A stretch of DNA of 64,000 nucleotides from DATEPR01 sp036491115. GTDB taxonomy: Bacteria > Actinomycetota > Actinomycetes > Mycobacteriales > Pseudonocardiaceae. Under the pieces are notes generated by a model. It was not told where the DNA came from and did no database searches. It saw only the letters and a program-made list of their open reading frames with translations. This document shows positions 50,463 to 59,827 of this stretch, in pieces. Where the stretch lies: NCBI GenBank assembly GCA_036491115.1, contig DASXCQ010000058.1, positions 99,841 to 163,840 of the forward strand, written 5' to 3'. A program made the translations under genes and the position numbers. Numbering within the stretch: position 1 is the first letter of the stretch; every line of letters begins with the position of its first letter.

Positions 50463-51869
50463 ATGGACCAACGTCGCCGGTTCCTCGTCCTCGGGATCTG
50501 CTCTGCCAGCGTGATCATCGTGGTGATGGACATCTCCATCGTCACCGTCGCACTGCCGGCGATCCGCCGTGACCTGCACGCGTCCGAGTCCGGTCTGCAA
50601 TGGACGATCGACGCCTACACCCTGGTGCTGGCCAGTCTTCTGGTCCTGGCCGGTTCGACCGCGGACCGGGTGGGTCGACGACGGGTGTTCCAGGTCGGGC
50701 TGGCCGTCTTCGGGCTCGGCTCGCTGCTGTGCGGGGTCGCGCCGGGGATCGGCTGGCTGGTCGCGGCACGGGTGCTGCAGGCGGTCGGCGGCACCATGCT
50801 CAACCCGGTTGCGATGGCGATCGTCGCCAACACGTTCCCCGACCCCGTCGAGCGGGCCAGGGCGATCGGCGTGTTCGGCTCGATGACCGGACTGTCACTG
50901 GCATTGGGTCCGATCCTGGGCGGTGTGCTGGTCGACAGCCTGGGCTGGCACGCCATCTTCTGGATCAACGTGCCGATCGTGGCGGCCGCGATCGTGTGCA
51001 CCGCGCTGTTCGTGCCCGAGTCGCGGGCCGCCCGCGCCCGCCGGTTCGACCCGGTCGGCCAGGCGTTGATGATCGTGGTGCTGGGCTGTGTGGTGTGCGC
51101 GATCATCGAGTCGACGCCGCTGGGCTGGGCGTCACCGGTGATCATCGGCCTACTCGCCGTGGCCGCGCTCGGTGTGCTGGGCATCCTGCGGTACGAGCCG
51201 CGCCGCGCCGATCCGCTGCTGGAACTCCGGCTGTTCCGCGACGTGCCGTTCAGCTCGGCGATCCTGATGGCGTTGTGGGCGTTGTGCGGGTTCGGCGCCT
51301 TCCTGTTCGTCACCACCCAGTACCTGCAGGACGTGCGCGGCATGTCGGCACTGGTCGCCGGGTTGTGCCTGCTTCCGGTCGGCGTCCTGGTGATCGTGCT
51401 GTCGCCGCGCACCGGCCGGCTGGTGGGCACCCGAGGTCCGAGGCTGCCGCTGGTCGTGTCCGGGTCGGCGCTGGCACTGGGTGGCGCGGTGTCCCTCGGG
51501 CTCGGGCCGGCCAGCCCACTGCCGGTCCTGCTCGGGACGTTCCTGCTGTTCGGCGTGTTCCTGGGCACGGTGAACCCGCCGATCACCAACTCGGCGGTCG
51601 CCGGGATGCCCCGCTCGATGGCCGGTCTGGCCACGTCGCTGGCGTCGGCCGGCCGGCAGACCGGCACGTCGCTGGGTGTCGCGATCGCCGGCACCGTCGT
51701 CGGCTCGACCACCGGGACCGGCTACACCGCAGCGGAACACGGTGTCTGGTGGATGGTGGTCGGGCTCGGCGCCGGCATCCTCGCCCTGGGCCTGGTCAGC
51801 ACGAGTCGCCGGGTTGATCAGTCCACTGTGTCCAATTCACCAGCCCGGTCGGGGGAGGTGGTCCGGTAG
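50463..51869 (+). CDS. MFS drug-export family transporter (EmrB/QacA-like)
   Basis: This 468-residue membrane protein has about 14 helices, with the MFS signatures DISIVTVALPAIRRDL, GSTADRVGRRRVFQVGLAVF and GALGPILGGV-like segments (LALGPILGGVLVDSLGW). The family exports drugs and quaternary compounds by proton exchange. Regulation by a MerR activator responding to a toxic compound is suggested by the promoter at 50425-50455. The substrate is unknown. It starts at ATG 50463. Confidence 0.85.
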   Translation: MDQRRRFLVLGICSASVIIVVMDISIVTVALPAIRRDLHASESGLQWTIDAYTLVLASLLVLAGSTADRVGRRRVFQVGLAVFGLGSLLCGVAPGIGWLVAARVLQAVGGTMLNPVAMAIVANTFPDPVERARAIGVFGSMTGLSLALGPILGGVLVDSLGWHAIFWINVPIVAAAIVCTALFVPESRAARARRFDPVGQALMIVVLGCVVCAIIESTPLGWASPVIIGLLAVAALGVLGILRYEPRRADPLLELRLFRDVPFSSAILMALWALCGFGAFLFVTTQYLQDVRGMSALVAGLCLLPVGVLVIVLSPRTGRLVGTRGPRLPLVVSGSALALGGAVSLGLGPASPLPVLLGTFLLFGVFLGTVNPPITNSAVAGMPRSMAGLATSLASAGRQTGTSLGVAIAGTVVGSTTGTGYTAAEHGVWWMVVGLGAGILALGLVSTSRRVDQSTVSNSPARSGEVVR

Positions 51870-51952
51870 CGCACCCGGTGCGCCACGCGATGTACGGACG
51901 TGGTGGACTCCGGGCGGCCTCGATGGCGCGGCGCCGGACAAGGCTGGCGAAC

Positions 51953-52387
51953 CTATGTCGTGACGCGGTGGCCGATCTCCTGGAGGGTCCACGTGTTGCC
52001 GTCCGGGTCGGCGAAGTCGGCGAGGCTGGCGTAGTCGCGGCGGTCGGCGGCGACGCCATCGGTCCAGTCGCCCTGCCAGTTCTCGATCGGCGACTTGTGG
52101 CGGATCGGGCTCACCCGCACCCCGCGATCGGCGAGTTCCCGGTGGGCAGCCTCGATGTCGGTGACCGTGAGGTAGGTGGCCCGCGCCGAACCCGGTGCCG
52201 CGTCGGTGAGGCCGACGCCGAACTGGACCGAGCAGGCCGAGCCGCGTGGCGTCAACTGCACGACGCGGAAACCGGCGTGCGGGTGGTAGTCGACGTCCAG
52301 GTCGAACCCGACCTGTTCGGTGTAGAACGCCAGCGCCGCGTCGACGTCGCTGACCGCCAGCGTCACCACCTGAACCCGGTAGTCCAT
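51953..52387 (-). CDS. glyoxalase/VOC superfamily protein
   Basis: This 144-residue VOC-fold protein (MDYRVQVVTLAVSDVDAALA, FYTEQVGFDLDVDYHP, SARATYLTVTDIEAAHREL, FADPDGNTWTLQEI) has the paired beta-alpha-beta units of glyoxalase/dioxygenase relatives. Metal-ligand positions are not fully conserved, so it may be a binding or resistance protein rather than an enzyme. Its start overlaps the stop of a 52-residue gene (TGATG at 52387), placing it at the end of a coupled minus-strand series that begins at 56667. Confidence 0.8.
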   Translation of the reverse strand: MDYRVQVVTLAVSDVDAALAFYTEQVGFDLDVDYHPHAGFRVVQLTPRGSACSVQFGVGLTDAAPGSARATYLTVTDIEAAHRELADRGVRVSPIRHKSPIENWQGDWTDGVAADRRDYASLADFADPDGNTWTLQEIGHRVTT

Positions 52388-52545
52388 CACTGTCCGTTCC
52401 TCCTCCGCCGGAAGGCCACCCGCAGCAGGGATCGCCAGAACTGGCCTGCTCTGCGAGCCTCGGCGGGTGATCGCGGCACGTAGATCGGCGGTACCGGACC
52501 GGCCGCCGGGCTGACGGCGATCGGGTCATCGTCGGGTGTGGTCAT
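52387..52545 (-). CDS. small 52-residue basic protein
   Basis: A short gene starts at ATG 52545, overlapping the stop of the MOSC-ferredoxin gene by one base, and its stop overlaps the VOC start (52387). It encodes a Pro-rich N-terminus (TTPDDDPIAVSPAAGPVPPI) followed by an Arg-rich amphipathic tail (FWRSLLRVAFRRRRNG). No family is recognised. Tight overlaps on both sides support it as real. Confidence 0.5.
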   Translation of the reverse strand: MTTPDDDPIAVSPAAGPVPPIYVPRSPAEARRAGQFWRSLLRVAFRRRRNGQ

Positions 52546-54230
52546 CACATGTCCAGTACGACGTCGGTGTCGGGCCGGGCGCAGCAGATGAGGACCCGCC
52601 CGGCGGCCGGCGCCGCCAAGGGATCGGGGGCGTAGGCCACCTCGCCGGACAGCAGCGGCGTGACACACGTGTGGCACACGCCCGTCCGGCAACTCCAGCG
52701 GGCCGGCACGTCGCACGCGTCGGCCAGTTCGAGCACGTTCCGCACGGTGGCCGGGAACGGCGTGGCGACGCCGCTGCGGGCGAACGTCACCAGTGGACCG
52801 GTGCCCGCCGGACCTGGCGGCTGGTGCGGCGCCGGGCGGGTCCCACCGACCACGCCGGGGTTGATCGGCGGCAGGGCGCCGAACAGTTCGGTGTGGATGT
52901 GCGCCGGGTCGAGCCCGGCTGCGGTGAGCGCGCCGCCCATGTCGGACATGAACGTGGCCGGCCCGCAGAGGTAGGCGGTCGCGTCGGCAGGAACGGACAG
53001 TCCGATCAGCTTGTCCTTGCTGAGCCGGCCGGACGTGCTGCTGTAGACGATGTGCTCGCGGGCGTGCGGCAGCGTGGCGAGCAGGGTCCTGACCTCGGCG
53101 GCCAGCGGGTGCTCGGCCGGTCCCCTGGCGCCGTGGATCCACCAGACCTCGCGCTCGTCGTGCCCGGCGGCCAGGGCGTGCAGCATCGCCAGGACCGGAG
53201 TCAGGCCGATGCCGGCGGAGATCAGCAGGACCGGACCGGCCTCGTCGCCCAGGACGAAGTCGCCACGCGGCGCCGCCACGTCGAGCACCGCACCCGGCCG
53301 CAGCCGCGTAGTCAGCCAACCGCTGGCGGTGCCGTGCGGTTCGTGTTTGACGCTGAGCCGGTAGACGTCCGCGCCGGGTGCCGAGGACAGCGAGTAGTTA
53401 CGCACCGGGGCCGGTGTGCCGGCGTCGGGCAGGCGCAGTGTCAGGTACTGGCCGGGCCGGGCCGCCGGCAGCGGACTGCCGTCGGCGGCGGCCAGGTACA
53501 GCGACGTCACGCTCGGGCTCTCCGGCGCCACCCTGGTCACCCGCAACGCCCGGAACCCGGTCCACGCGGGCACGTCTGCCCCGGGCGGGTCGAGCAGGTC
53601 GCGGAAGGACGCCTGCCAGCCTGGGCTCATCGCCGGAATCCGCGTGGCGATGCGCAGTGTGGCCGGGTCGCGGCCGGGCAGGTAGAGCAGCGCGTCGGTG
53701 TCGGCGACGGTCAGCGCGCCGGGTCCGGTCCTGGTCCGGACGATCGTGTCGCCCGCCTGGATGCGGCCCTCGCGGATGACCCGCAGGTAGAAGCCGGGGC
53801 GGTGGTGGCTGACCAGCAGTGACGGCAGGTCCGGTTCGCCCAGCCGCATGCCGACCCGGTAGCAGGTGACCCTGGGCTGGGTGACCTCGAACTCGGCCTC
53901 GCCGATGCGGTACCGGTCCCCGATGCACACCTCGTCGTCCGGCATGCCGTCGACGGTGAGATTCTCGCCGAACATGCCGTACTCGAGGTCCCGGCCGAAG
54001 TGCCGCTGCCAGTGCCGGTAGGAGTCGATCTGGTAGACCAGCACGGCCCGCATCTCGCCGCCATGCCCGGCGAGATCGCCCTGGCCGTCGCCGTCGATGT
54101 TGAGCCTGCGCACCATCGCCGGGCCGGGCACAGGCGCCTTCCACACCCCGGTGTGCACGGTTTTCCCTTGCCAGGACACATCTTTCGGCATTCCGACGTT
54201 CACCGACAGCAGGGCGGCTCCGTTGGTCAC
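52545..54230 (-). CDS. MOSC-domain fused to flavodoxin-reductase and 2Fe-2S ferredoxin
   Basis: The 561-residue product from GTG 54230 has an N-terminal MOSC domain (about 1-190, with QPRVTCYRVGMRL). A ferredoxin-reductase-like FAD/NAD domain spans about 225-460 (RNYSLSSAPGADVYRLSVKH, SAGIGLTPVLAMLHAL). A C-terminal plant-type 2Fe-2S ferredoxin has Cys ligands C-x4-C-x2-C (CRTGVCHTC) and a distal Cys in LICCARP. The full electron chain is thus in one chain: NAD(P)H to FAD to 2Fe-2S to the MOSC site, which in relatives handles sulfur or N-hydroxylated compounds. Its start overlaps the double DUF427 gene by GTGA. Confidence 0.88.
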   Translation of the reverse strand: MTNGAALLSVNVGMPKDVSWQGKTVHTGVWKAPVPGPAMVRRLNIDGDGQGDLAGHGGEMRAVLVYQIDSYRHWQRHFGRDLEYGMFGENLTVDGMPDDEVCIGDRYRIGEAEFEVTQPRVTCYRVGMRLGEPDLPSLLVSHHRPGFYLRVIREGRIQAGDTIVRTRTGPGALTVADTDALLYLPGRDPATLRIATRIPAMSPGWQASFRDLLDPPGADVPAWTGFRALRVTRVAPESPSVTSLYLAAADGSPLPAARPGQYLTLRLPDAGTPAPVRNYSLSSAPGADVYRLSVKHEPHGTASGWLTTRLRPGAVLDVAAPRGDFVLGDEAGPVLLISAGIGLTPVLAMLHALAAGHDEREVWWIHGARGPAEHPLAAEVRTLLATLPHAREHIVYSSTSGRLSKDKLIGLSVPADATAYLCGPATFMSDMGGALTAAGLDPAHIHTELFGALPPINPGVVGGTRPAPHQPPGPAGTGPLVTFARSGVATPFPATVRNVLELADACDVPARWSCRTGVCHTCVTPLLSGEVAYAPDPLAAPAAGRVLICCARPDTDVVLDM

Positions 54231-55087
54231 GGGTGCCTGAGTTCGTCGGGCGTGAGCTCGCGGTCGACGCCGTGCGGGACGACGCTCTGGCCTGGCTCCA
54301 GCCGCAGCTGGACGCCGTCCAACCGGACCTCCACCTTGTCCGGTTCGAACGACACCAGGCCCGAGATGCGCCGCACGTCGGTCCATGCATCTACATAGGA
54401 CCACGCAGCGCGGGATGTGCCGCCGATGTCGTAGTAGTCGCACAAACCCTTGTAGGGGCAGAACGTCTGACCCTCGACCTGGGTCAGCGCGGACTCGTCG
54501 ATGTCGTCCCTCGGCACATACCAACGAGGTGCGAATCCCGACTCGTACAGGGCCAGTGGCTGTGTCGTGTCGGCGACGGTCTGGCCGTCACGGTGGACGG
54601 TGAGGTGGCGGCTGGTCCGGCGGACGTCGATGCGGTGGTAGGGATCGGCGGAGTGGCCGACGATCCGCTCGTCCTCCTCGTAGAAGGCGTCCATCGCCCG
54701 CCACGCGAACGCGACCCGCCCCTTCAGCTCGCCGGCATGGTCGGGCAGGGCGGTGTGCTGGTAGGCGGCCCGGCCCTTGCTGCCGGTGCCGGCGACCACG
54801 GTGTACCAGGCGGTGCTGCCGAGATCGCGGTGGGCCGTGGTGTGCTCCGCGACGTGCAGCACGCCGTCGGTGACGTCCCCGAGCGGGAAGTACGCCACCG
54901 GGTAGCGGCCCGGTTCGTGCAGCAGCACCACGTCCTCGCTGTCCACGATCCACTCGCCGCCGAACCGGACCCGCATCCGCCTGCGCAACGGCTCGGCGTA
55001 CAGCATCCGGTCGGGCAGCGGGTCGGGAACCAGGAACCGGCCGACCGCGCCGGGCGCGAGCGGTCCCTGCTGCCAGGCAAGTCCCAT
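54227..55087 (-). CDS. double DUF427 protein
   Basis: This 286-residue protein is made of two DUF427 domains in tandem. The first is MRVRFGGEWIVDSEDVVLLH with YPVAYFPLGDV, and the second is LTVHRDGQTVADTTQPLALY with RWYVPRDDIDESALTQ and KGLCDYYDI. DUF427 proteins are common in actinomycetes, have a beta-sandwich with a conserved acidic site, and lack an agreed function. It is coupled to the downstream MOSC fusion (four-base GTGA overlap) and follows the SDR gene by 13 bases. Confidence 0.82.
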   Translation of the reverse strand: MGLAWQQGPLAPGAVGRFLVPDPLPDRMLYAEPLRRRMRVRFGGEWIVDSEDVVLLHEPGRYPVAYFPLGDVTDGVLHVAEHTTAHRDLGSTAWYTVVAGTGSKGRAAYQHTALPDHAGELKGRVAFAWRAMDAFYEEDERIVGHSADPYHRIDVRRTSRHLTVHRDGQTVADTTQPLALYESGFAPRWYVPRDDIDESALTQVEGQTFCPYKGLCDYYDIGGTSRAAWSYVDAWTDVRRISGLVSFEPDKVEVRLDGVQLRLEPGQSVVPHGVDRELTPDELRHP

Positions 55088-55100
55088 GGTGTCAGTCCTT

Positions 55101-55804
55101 TCAGATGAGCGGTTCGCCGCCGTCGATGTGCAGCGTGACGCCGGTGAGGAAGGTGTTGGTCATGGCGAACAGGACGCCGTCGGCGACGGTGCCGATCCGC
55201 CGGGCCGGGTTGCGGGCGGCGATGTCGGCGAAGTAGTCGGCCTTGCCCTGCTCGCCGAACGCGTCCCAGGCACCGGTGTCGATCACGCCCGGCGACACGG
55301 CGTTGACCCGGATCGGCGCCAGTTCCAGGGCCAGCGAGCGGGCCAGGATGTCGGCGGCGCCGTTGGTGATGGCCACGGCGAGCGTGCCCACCGCGATCCT
55401 GGTGGCGGCCACGCCGGAGAACAGGGTGAGCGACCCGCCGTGAGTGATCCGCGGCGCGAGGTGCTTGGCCAGCATCAGCGGCCCGATGACCTTGGTGTCG
55501 AAGGAGAGCCGGACGGCGTCCGGTCCAGGTCGGCGATCCGGCCCCTCGCCCTGGCGGACGCGGTGGACACCACGTGGTCGATGGTGCCCAGGCGCTCACC
55601 GAGAGCGGCGACGGAGTCCTCGTCGGTGAGATCGACGGACTCGGCCGTGCCACCGGGCTCGCCGTCGTAGCCGGCGGCGATGGCCTCCCGGTCCCGGCCG
55701 GCCGCGACCACCCGCGCCCCGGCGGCCCGCGCCGCGACCGTGATCGCACGGGCGATCCCGCCCCCCCGGCCCACGACCAGCACCGTTCGGTCCTTCAGCG
55801 TCAC
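55101..55804 (-). pseudogene. short-chain dehydrogenase gene with a single-base frameshift
   Basis: From GTG 55804 the frame encodes the SDR cofactor region (VLVVGRGGGIARAITVAARA), then loses register near 55521-55523 after IADLDR. Restoring one missing G gives DAVRLSFDTKVIGPLMLAKH and then the intact second half ILARSLALELAPIRVNAVSP down to the TGA at 55101. The catalytic region there reads GSLTLFSGVAATRIAVGTLA, without the usual Tyr-x3-Lys. The gene is probably disrupted, or one base is missing in this sequence. It overlaps the alpha/beta hydrolase stop and precedes the double DUF427 gene. Confidence 0.75.
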
Positions 55805-56667
55805 GTCAACGACCTTCCCAGGAAGTCACGGATCGTGCTGGCTGCGGCGTCGAGGTGGCTCTCCAGCAGGAAGTGGCCACCGTCGAGCAGGCAGATCTCG
55901 GCGCCGGCCGCGTCCTGGGTGAAGGCCAGCGCGCCCTCGGCACGGAAGATCTCGTCGTTGCGGCCCCACACGGCCAGCAACGGCACCGCGCTGTCCCGCA
56001 GGTAGTCGTGCAGTCGCGGGTACAGCGGCAGGTTGCTGCCGTAGTCGGCGAACAGCCGCAGCTGCACCAGGTCGTTGCCGGGCCGGGACACCAGCTCCAC
56101 GTCGTGGTACCAGGTGTCCGGGCTGACCAGGGACTGGTCGGGCACGCCGTGCAGGTACTGCCAGCGGATGGCGTCCAGGGTCAGCGCCTGCCGGACCGGT
56201 GCCTCGGTGTCCGGGTTCTGGTTCTCCCAGTAGGCGCGGACCGGCCGCCAGAACCCGTCGACGAAACCGGCCTCGTAGCCGTTGCCGTTCTGGGTGATGA
56301 TCGCCGCGACCGCGTCCGGTTTGGCCAGGGCGAGCCGCCAGCCCACGGGTGCGCCGTAGTCCTGGACGTACAGGGCGAATCGGGTGAGACCGAGCTGGTC
56401 GGTCAGGTCGGCGGTGAGGTCGGCGAGCGCGTCGAACGTGTAGTCGAACTCGTCGACCGGCGGCGCGTCGGACAGGCCGAAGCCCAGGTGGTCCGGTGCG
56501 ATGACGTGGTACCGGTCGGCCAGTAGCGGGATCAGGTTGCGGAACATGAACGAACTCGTCGGGAACCCGTGCAGCAGCACCACGGCGGGACCGTCGGCGG
56601 GACCGGCCTCCCGGTAGAACAGCCGCTGTCCTCGGACGGTCGCGTAGCGGTGGTGGATCGTGGCCAT
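55801..56667 (-). CDS. alpha/beta hydrolase (haloalkane dehalogenase/epoxide hydrolase-like)
   Basis: This 288-residue enzyme has HGFPTS (oxyanion), a nucleophile position at YVQDYGAPVG (an Asp in QDYG, as in dehalogenases and epoxide hydrolases), an acid in WGRNDEIF and His in DGGHFLLESH. The Asp nucleophile points to a dehalogenase or epoxide-hydrolase mechanism. It is the first gene of the coupled minus-strand cluster, and its stop overlaps the SDR start. The divergent LuxR-type fragment begins at 56759. Confidence 0.85.
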   Translation of the reverse strand: MATIHHRYATVRGQRLFYREAGPADGPAVVLLHGFPTSSFMFRNLIPLLADRYHVIAPDHLGFGLSDAPPVDEFDYTFDALADLTADLTDQLGLTRFALYVQDYGAPVGWRLALAKPDAVAAIITQNGNGYEAGFVDGFWRPVRAYWENQNPDTEAPVRQALTLDAIRWQYLHGVPDQSLVSPDTWYHDVELVSRPGNDLVQLRLFADYGSNLPLYPRLHDYLRDSAVPLLAVWGRNDEIFRAEGALAFTQDAAGAEICLLDGGHFLLESHLDAAASTIRDFLGRSLT

Positions 56668-56758
56668 GTCCGGGCAGCCTGCCCCGCGCGGTGCCGGTCC
56701 GCATCCGCCAGTGGCCGGCCAGGGCGCCGGTCGACCCGCCTGCGGCTACCGTGGTCCG

Positions 56759-57770
56759 GTGCGTGTGCCCGCGGACCTGCCCGGTTGGCGGCGCGCGGCG
56801 GAACTGGCCGGGCGCCGCGCCGAGTGCGGCGTGTTGGACCGGCTGATCAGCGCGGTTCGGGCCGGGGGCAGCCGGGCGCTGGTGCTGCACGGCGAGCCGG
56901 GCATCGGCAAGACGGCGCTGCTGGAGTACCTGGCCGCGCGGTCGGTGGGCTGCCGGGTGGCGCGGGGCAGCGGCGTGCAGTCGGAGATGGAACTGGCGTT
57001 CGCCGGGCTGCACCAACTGTGCGCGCCGATGCTGGACCGCCTGGACCACCTGCCGGCACCACAGCGGGACGCGCTGCGCACGGCGTTCGGCATCAAGGCC
57101 GGGCCACCACCGGACCGGTTCCTGGTCGGGCTGGCAGTGCTGAGCCTGCTCGCCGACGTCGCCGAGCGGCAGCCGCTGATGTGCCTGGTCGACGACCAGC
57201 AGTGGCTGGACCGGACCTCGGCGCAGATCCTCGCGTTCGTCGCGCGCCGGCTGGCCGCGGAGCCGGTGGGTCTGGTGTTCGCGACCAGGGTGGTCGGCGA
57301 CGACCTGGCCGGCCTGCCCGGCCTGGCCGTCACCGGCCTGCGCGGGCCGGACGCACGGGACCTGCTGGACTCGGTCCTGACCGGACCGATCGACGCGCGG
57401 GTGCGCGACCAGATCGTCGAGGAGACCGGCGGCAACCCGCTGGCCCTGCTGGAACTGCCGACCGGGATGAGCCCCGCCGATCTCGCCGGCGGGTTCGGGT
57501 TGCCCGGCGCGGTGACCGTGTCCCGCAGTGTCGAGGAGACATTCGGCCGGCGGGCGGCGGCCCTGCCGGCGCCGGCTCGCCGGTTGTTGCTGGTCGCGGC
57601 GGGTGACCCGGCCGGTGATCCGGCGCTGGTGTTCCGGGCGGCCACCCTGCTCGGGGTCGGCGAGGACGGTGCCGGTCCGGCGGTGGACTCCGGCCTGGCC
57701 GAGTTCGGCATCCGCGTGAGGTTCCGGCATCCGCTGGCCCGGTCGGCCGTCTACCGGTCGGCCACCGAAG
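56759..57770 (+). pseudogene. LuxR-family (LAL) ATPase regulator, truncated
   Basis: From GTG 56759 about 335 residues match the N-terminal ATPase part of large LuxR-family regulators: LAGRRAECGVLDRLISAVRA, GEPGIGKTALLEYLA (Walker A), MCLVDDQQWLDRTSAQILAF (Walker B) and ATRVV. At about 57768 (SAVYRSA) the homology stops. The frame then runs antisense into the convergent resistance-type gene and ends at 57970. About 500 residues, including the LuxR helix-turn-helix, are missing. It is probably non-functional. Confidence 0.75.
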
Positions 57771-57776
57771 AGCATC

Positions 57777-59705
57777 TCAGCCGAGCGAGATGGCGCGCGT
57801 GCCACCTCCGAACAGCAGCGATGAGTTCCCGAACGGCACAGGCAGTTGCTGACGCAATTCGTGCACCCTGGCCGCCGGGATGTCTCCGTCCACAGTGCAC
57901 CAGGATTCGATGGTCGCCGACACCTCGGGTACCGCGCGCAGCTTCGCCAGCGCCGGCAGTAGGACGGTGAGCGTGTCGGTGGGCGCGTCCAGACGGAACC
58001 GGTGCACGGGCTCGCAGACCACCGTTCCCGCCGCCCGCAACGCCGCCATGACCACCAGCGTCGTGATGCCGCGGAAGTCCTGCGGCGTGCTCAGCGGGCC
58101 CGGGTCGACGGTGGGCCGTCGGGAACGCTGTACTGCGACCGGACCAGTGCCACCGTGCAGTCGGTGACCTGCCAGCCGCACAGCCCCTCCCGCAGCGTCT
58201 GCCGGACGAACTGTTCGACGGCGACTGCGAAGTTCCGGACGTTCTTGTAGATATACAGCGGCACCGCCTGATGGTCGACGTCGAGCCGGAATTCGATCCC
58301 AGAACCCTCGGCCGCCGGCTCGACCCGGATCCCCATGGTGGCGAGGAACGGATTTCCCGGTGCGTGCAGGATCTCCTCCGCGGTACCGATTCCGGTCGGC
58401 CGTTCCACACAGATCGGCGTGGTTTCCCGGAATTCCACGTCGACCCCGTAATCGGTCGCCAACGTGGCCTCGATCACCTGTTTCTGCACCTCGCCGTACA
58501 GGGATTACGTAGATTTCCTGCCGTTGGTCGTCCTGGCGGACGTTGATCAGCGGGTCCTGCTCAGCCAACTGCGTCAGGGCCGCGTGCAACGCCGCCTTGT
58601 CCCGTGGGTGGCGTGGCACGACCGCGGTTTCCAGCGTCGGCGGCGCGAAATGGTGCCGGTCACCGCCGTGCGGCGCGACGCCGATCACGTCGCCGATCTG
58701 GATTTCGGCCAGCCCGGCCAGCGTGGCGATCTGACCGGCGCACACCGAAGTCCGCGGCTCCGCGACACCGTCGGCGAACACGCTGATCGCGGTGACCTTG
58801 CGTTCCCGGCCGGCGCCGAACCGCACCCGGTCGCGGACCCGGACGGTACCGGAGAACATCCGCACGTAGGCGACCTTCGCGCCGGCGTCCCCGCGGTCGA
58901 TCTTGAACACCCGGCCGGACACCGGTCCTGCCGCGTCCTGATCGGCCCTGGGCAGCATCCAGGTCAGTGCGCCGAGCAACGCGTCGACGCCGGCCCCGGT
59001 GATCGTCGATCCGAAGTAGACCGGTTGCACCAGCGCGTTCTTGGTCTGCTCAGCCAGTTTCGCGAACAGATCATCGCCGGGCAGTGTCCCGTCACCGACA
59101 TAGGCGGCGAGCACCGCGTCGTCGCACTCGGCCAGCGCTTCGACCAGCCTCGACCGGAACACCGGATCGGTGTCGGCGAAGGGCACGAACTCGGCCGCCG
59201 GGGTACCGATGCCGCGCACCGAACCCATCGGGACGGCGGCGCTCGTCAGCCGCTCGGCGATGTCGACGAGCAGGCGCTCGTGGTCGGCGCCCCTGCGGTC
59301 GATCTTGTTCACGAACAGCAGCGTCGGCACGCGCAGCCGCCGCAGGGTACGCCAGAGGATGCTCGTCTGCGGCTGCACACCCTCGACCGCGGAGATCACC
59401 AACACCACGCCGTCGAGCACGTGCAGCGCGCATTCGACTTCGGCCACGAAGTCCGGGTGGCCCGGCGTGTCGATCAGGTTGACCGACACACCCTCGACCG
59501 GGAACGAGACCACAGCGGACCTGATCGTGATACCACGCTGGCGCTCCAGCGCCAGGGCGTCGGTGCGGGTGGTGCCCGCGTCGACGCTGCCCGGTTCGCT
59601 GATGACGCCCGCGGAGTAGAGCAGCCGCTCGGTCAGCGTCGTCTTACCGGCGTCAACATGCGCCAGGATCCCCAGGTTGAGTAGTCCGCGAAGCACCCGC
59701 CACAT
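57777..59705 (-). pseudogene. Tet(M)/OtrA-type ribosomal protection protein gene with two frameshifts and a truncated 3' end
   Basis: The frame starts LNLGILAHVDAGKTTLTERL (P-loop) and has FVAEVECALHVLDGVVLVIS, NKIDRRG and domain II sequence up to QRQEIYV. There, near 58505-58507, one extra A shifts the register. The expected continuation is in another frame (MQKQVIEATLATDYGVDVEF through LCGWQVTDCTVALVRSQYS). A missing base near 58108 then returns to the first frame (STPQDFRGITTLVVMAALRA) and on to VHELRQQLP. After about 57850 homology ends, so the last 40-odd residues are lost. Intact relatives release tetracycline from the ribosome; this copy is probably inactive, unless the indels are sequencing errors. 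Confidence 0.8.
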
Positions 59706-59827
59706 CCCTCGAACAGGTACACACCAACGTTTCGATGGACATGCGGGCTGGGCGCACAGCTACTCCTCATCGTCGGGTTCGGACGTCCGGGCGACGCTAC
59801 ACCGAGGACGACGGACGGCCGACCGAA

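Noticed and set aside
51870..51952. GC-rich dyad after the exporter gene as a terminator
   Set aside because: The arms at about 51868-51882 leave no usable loop, so it is not convincing as a hairpin.
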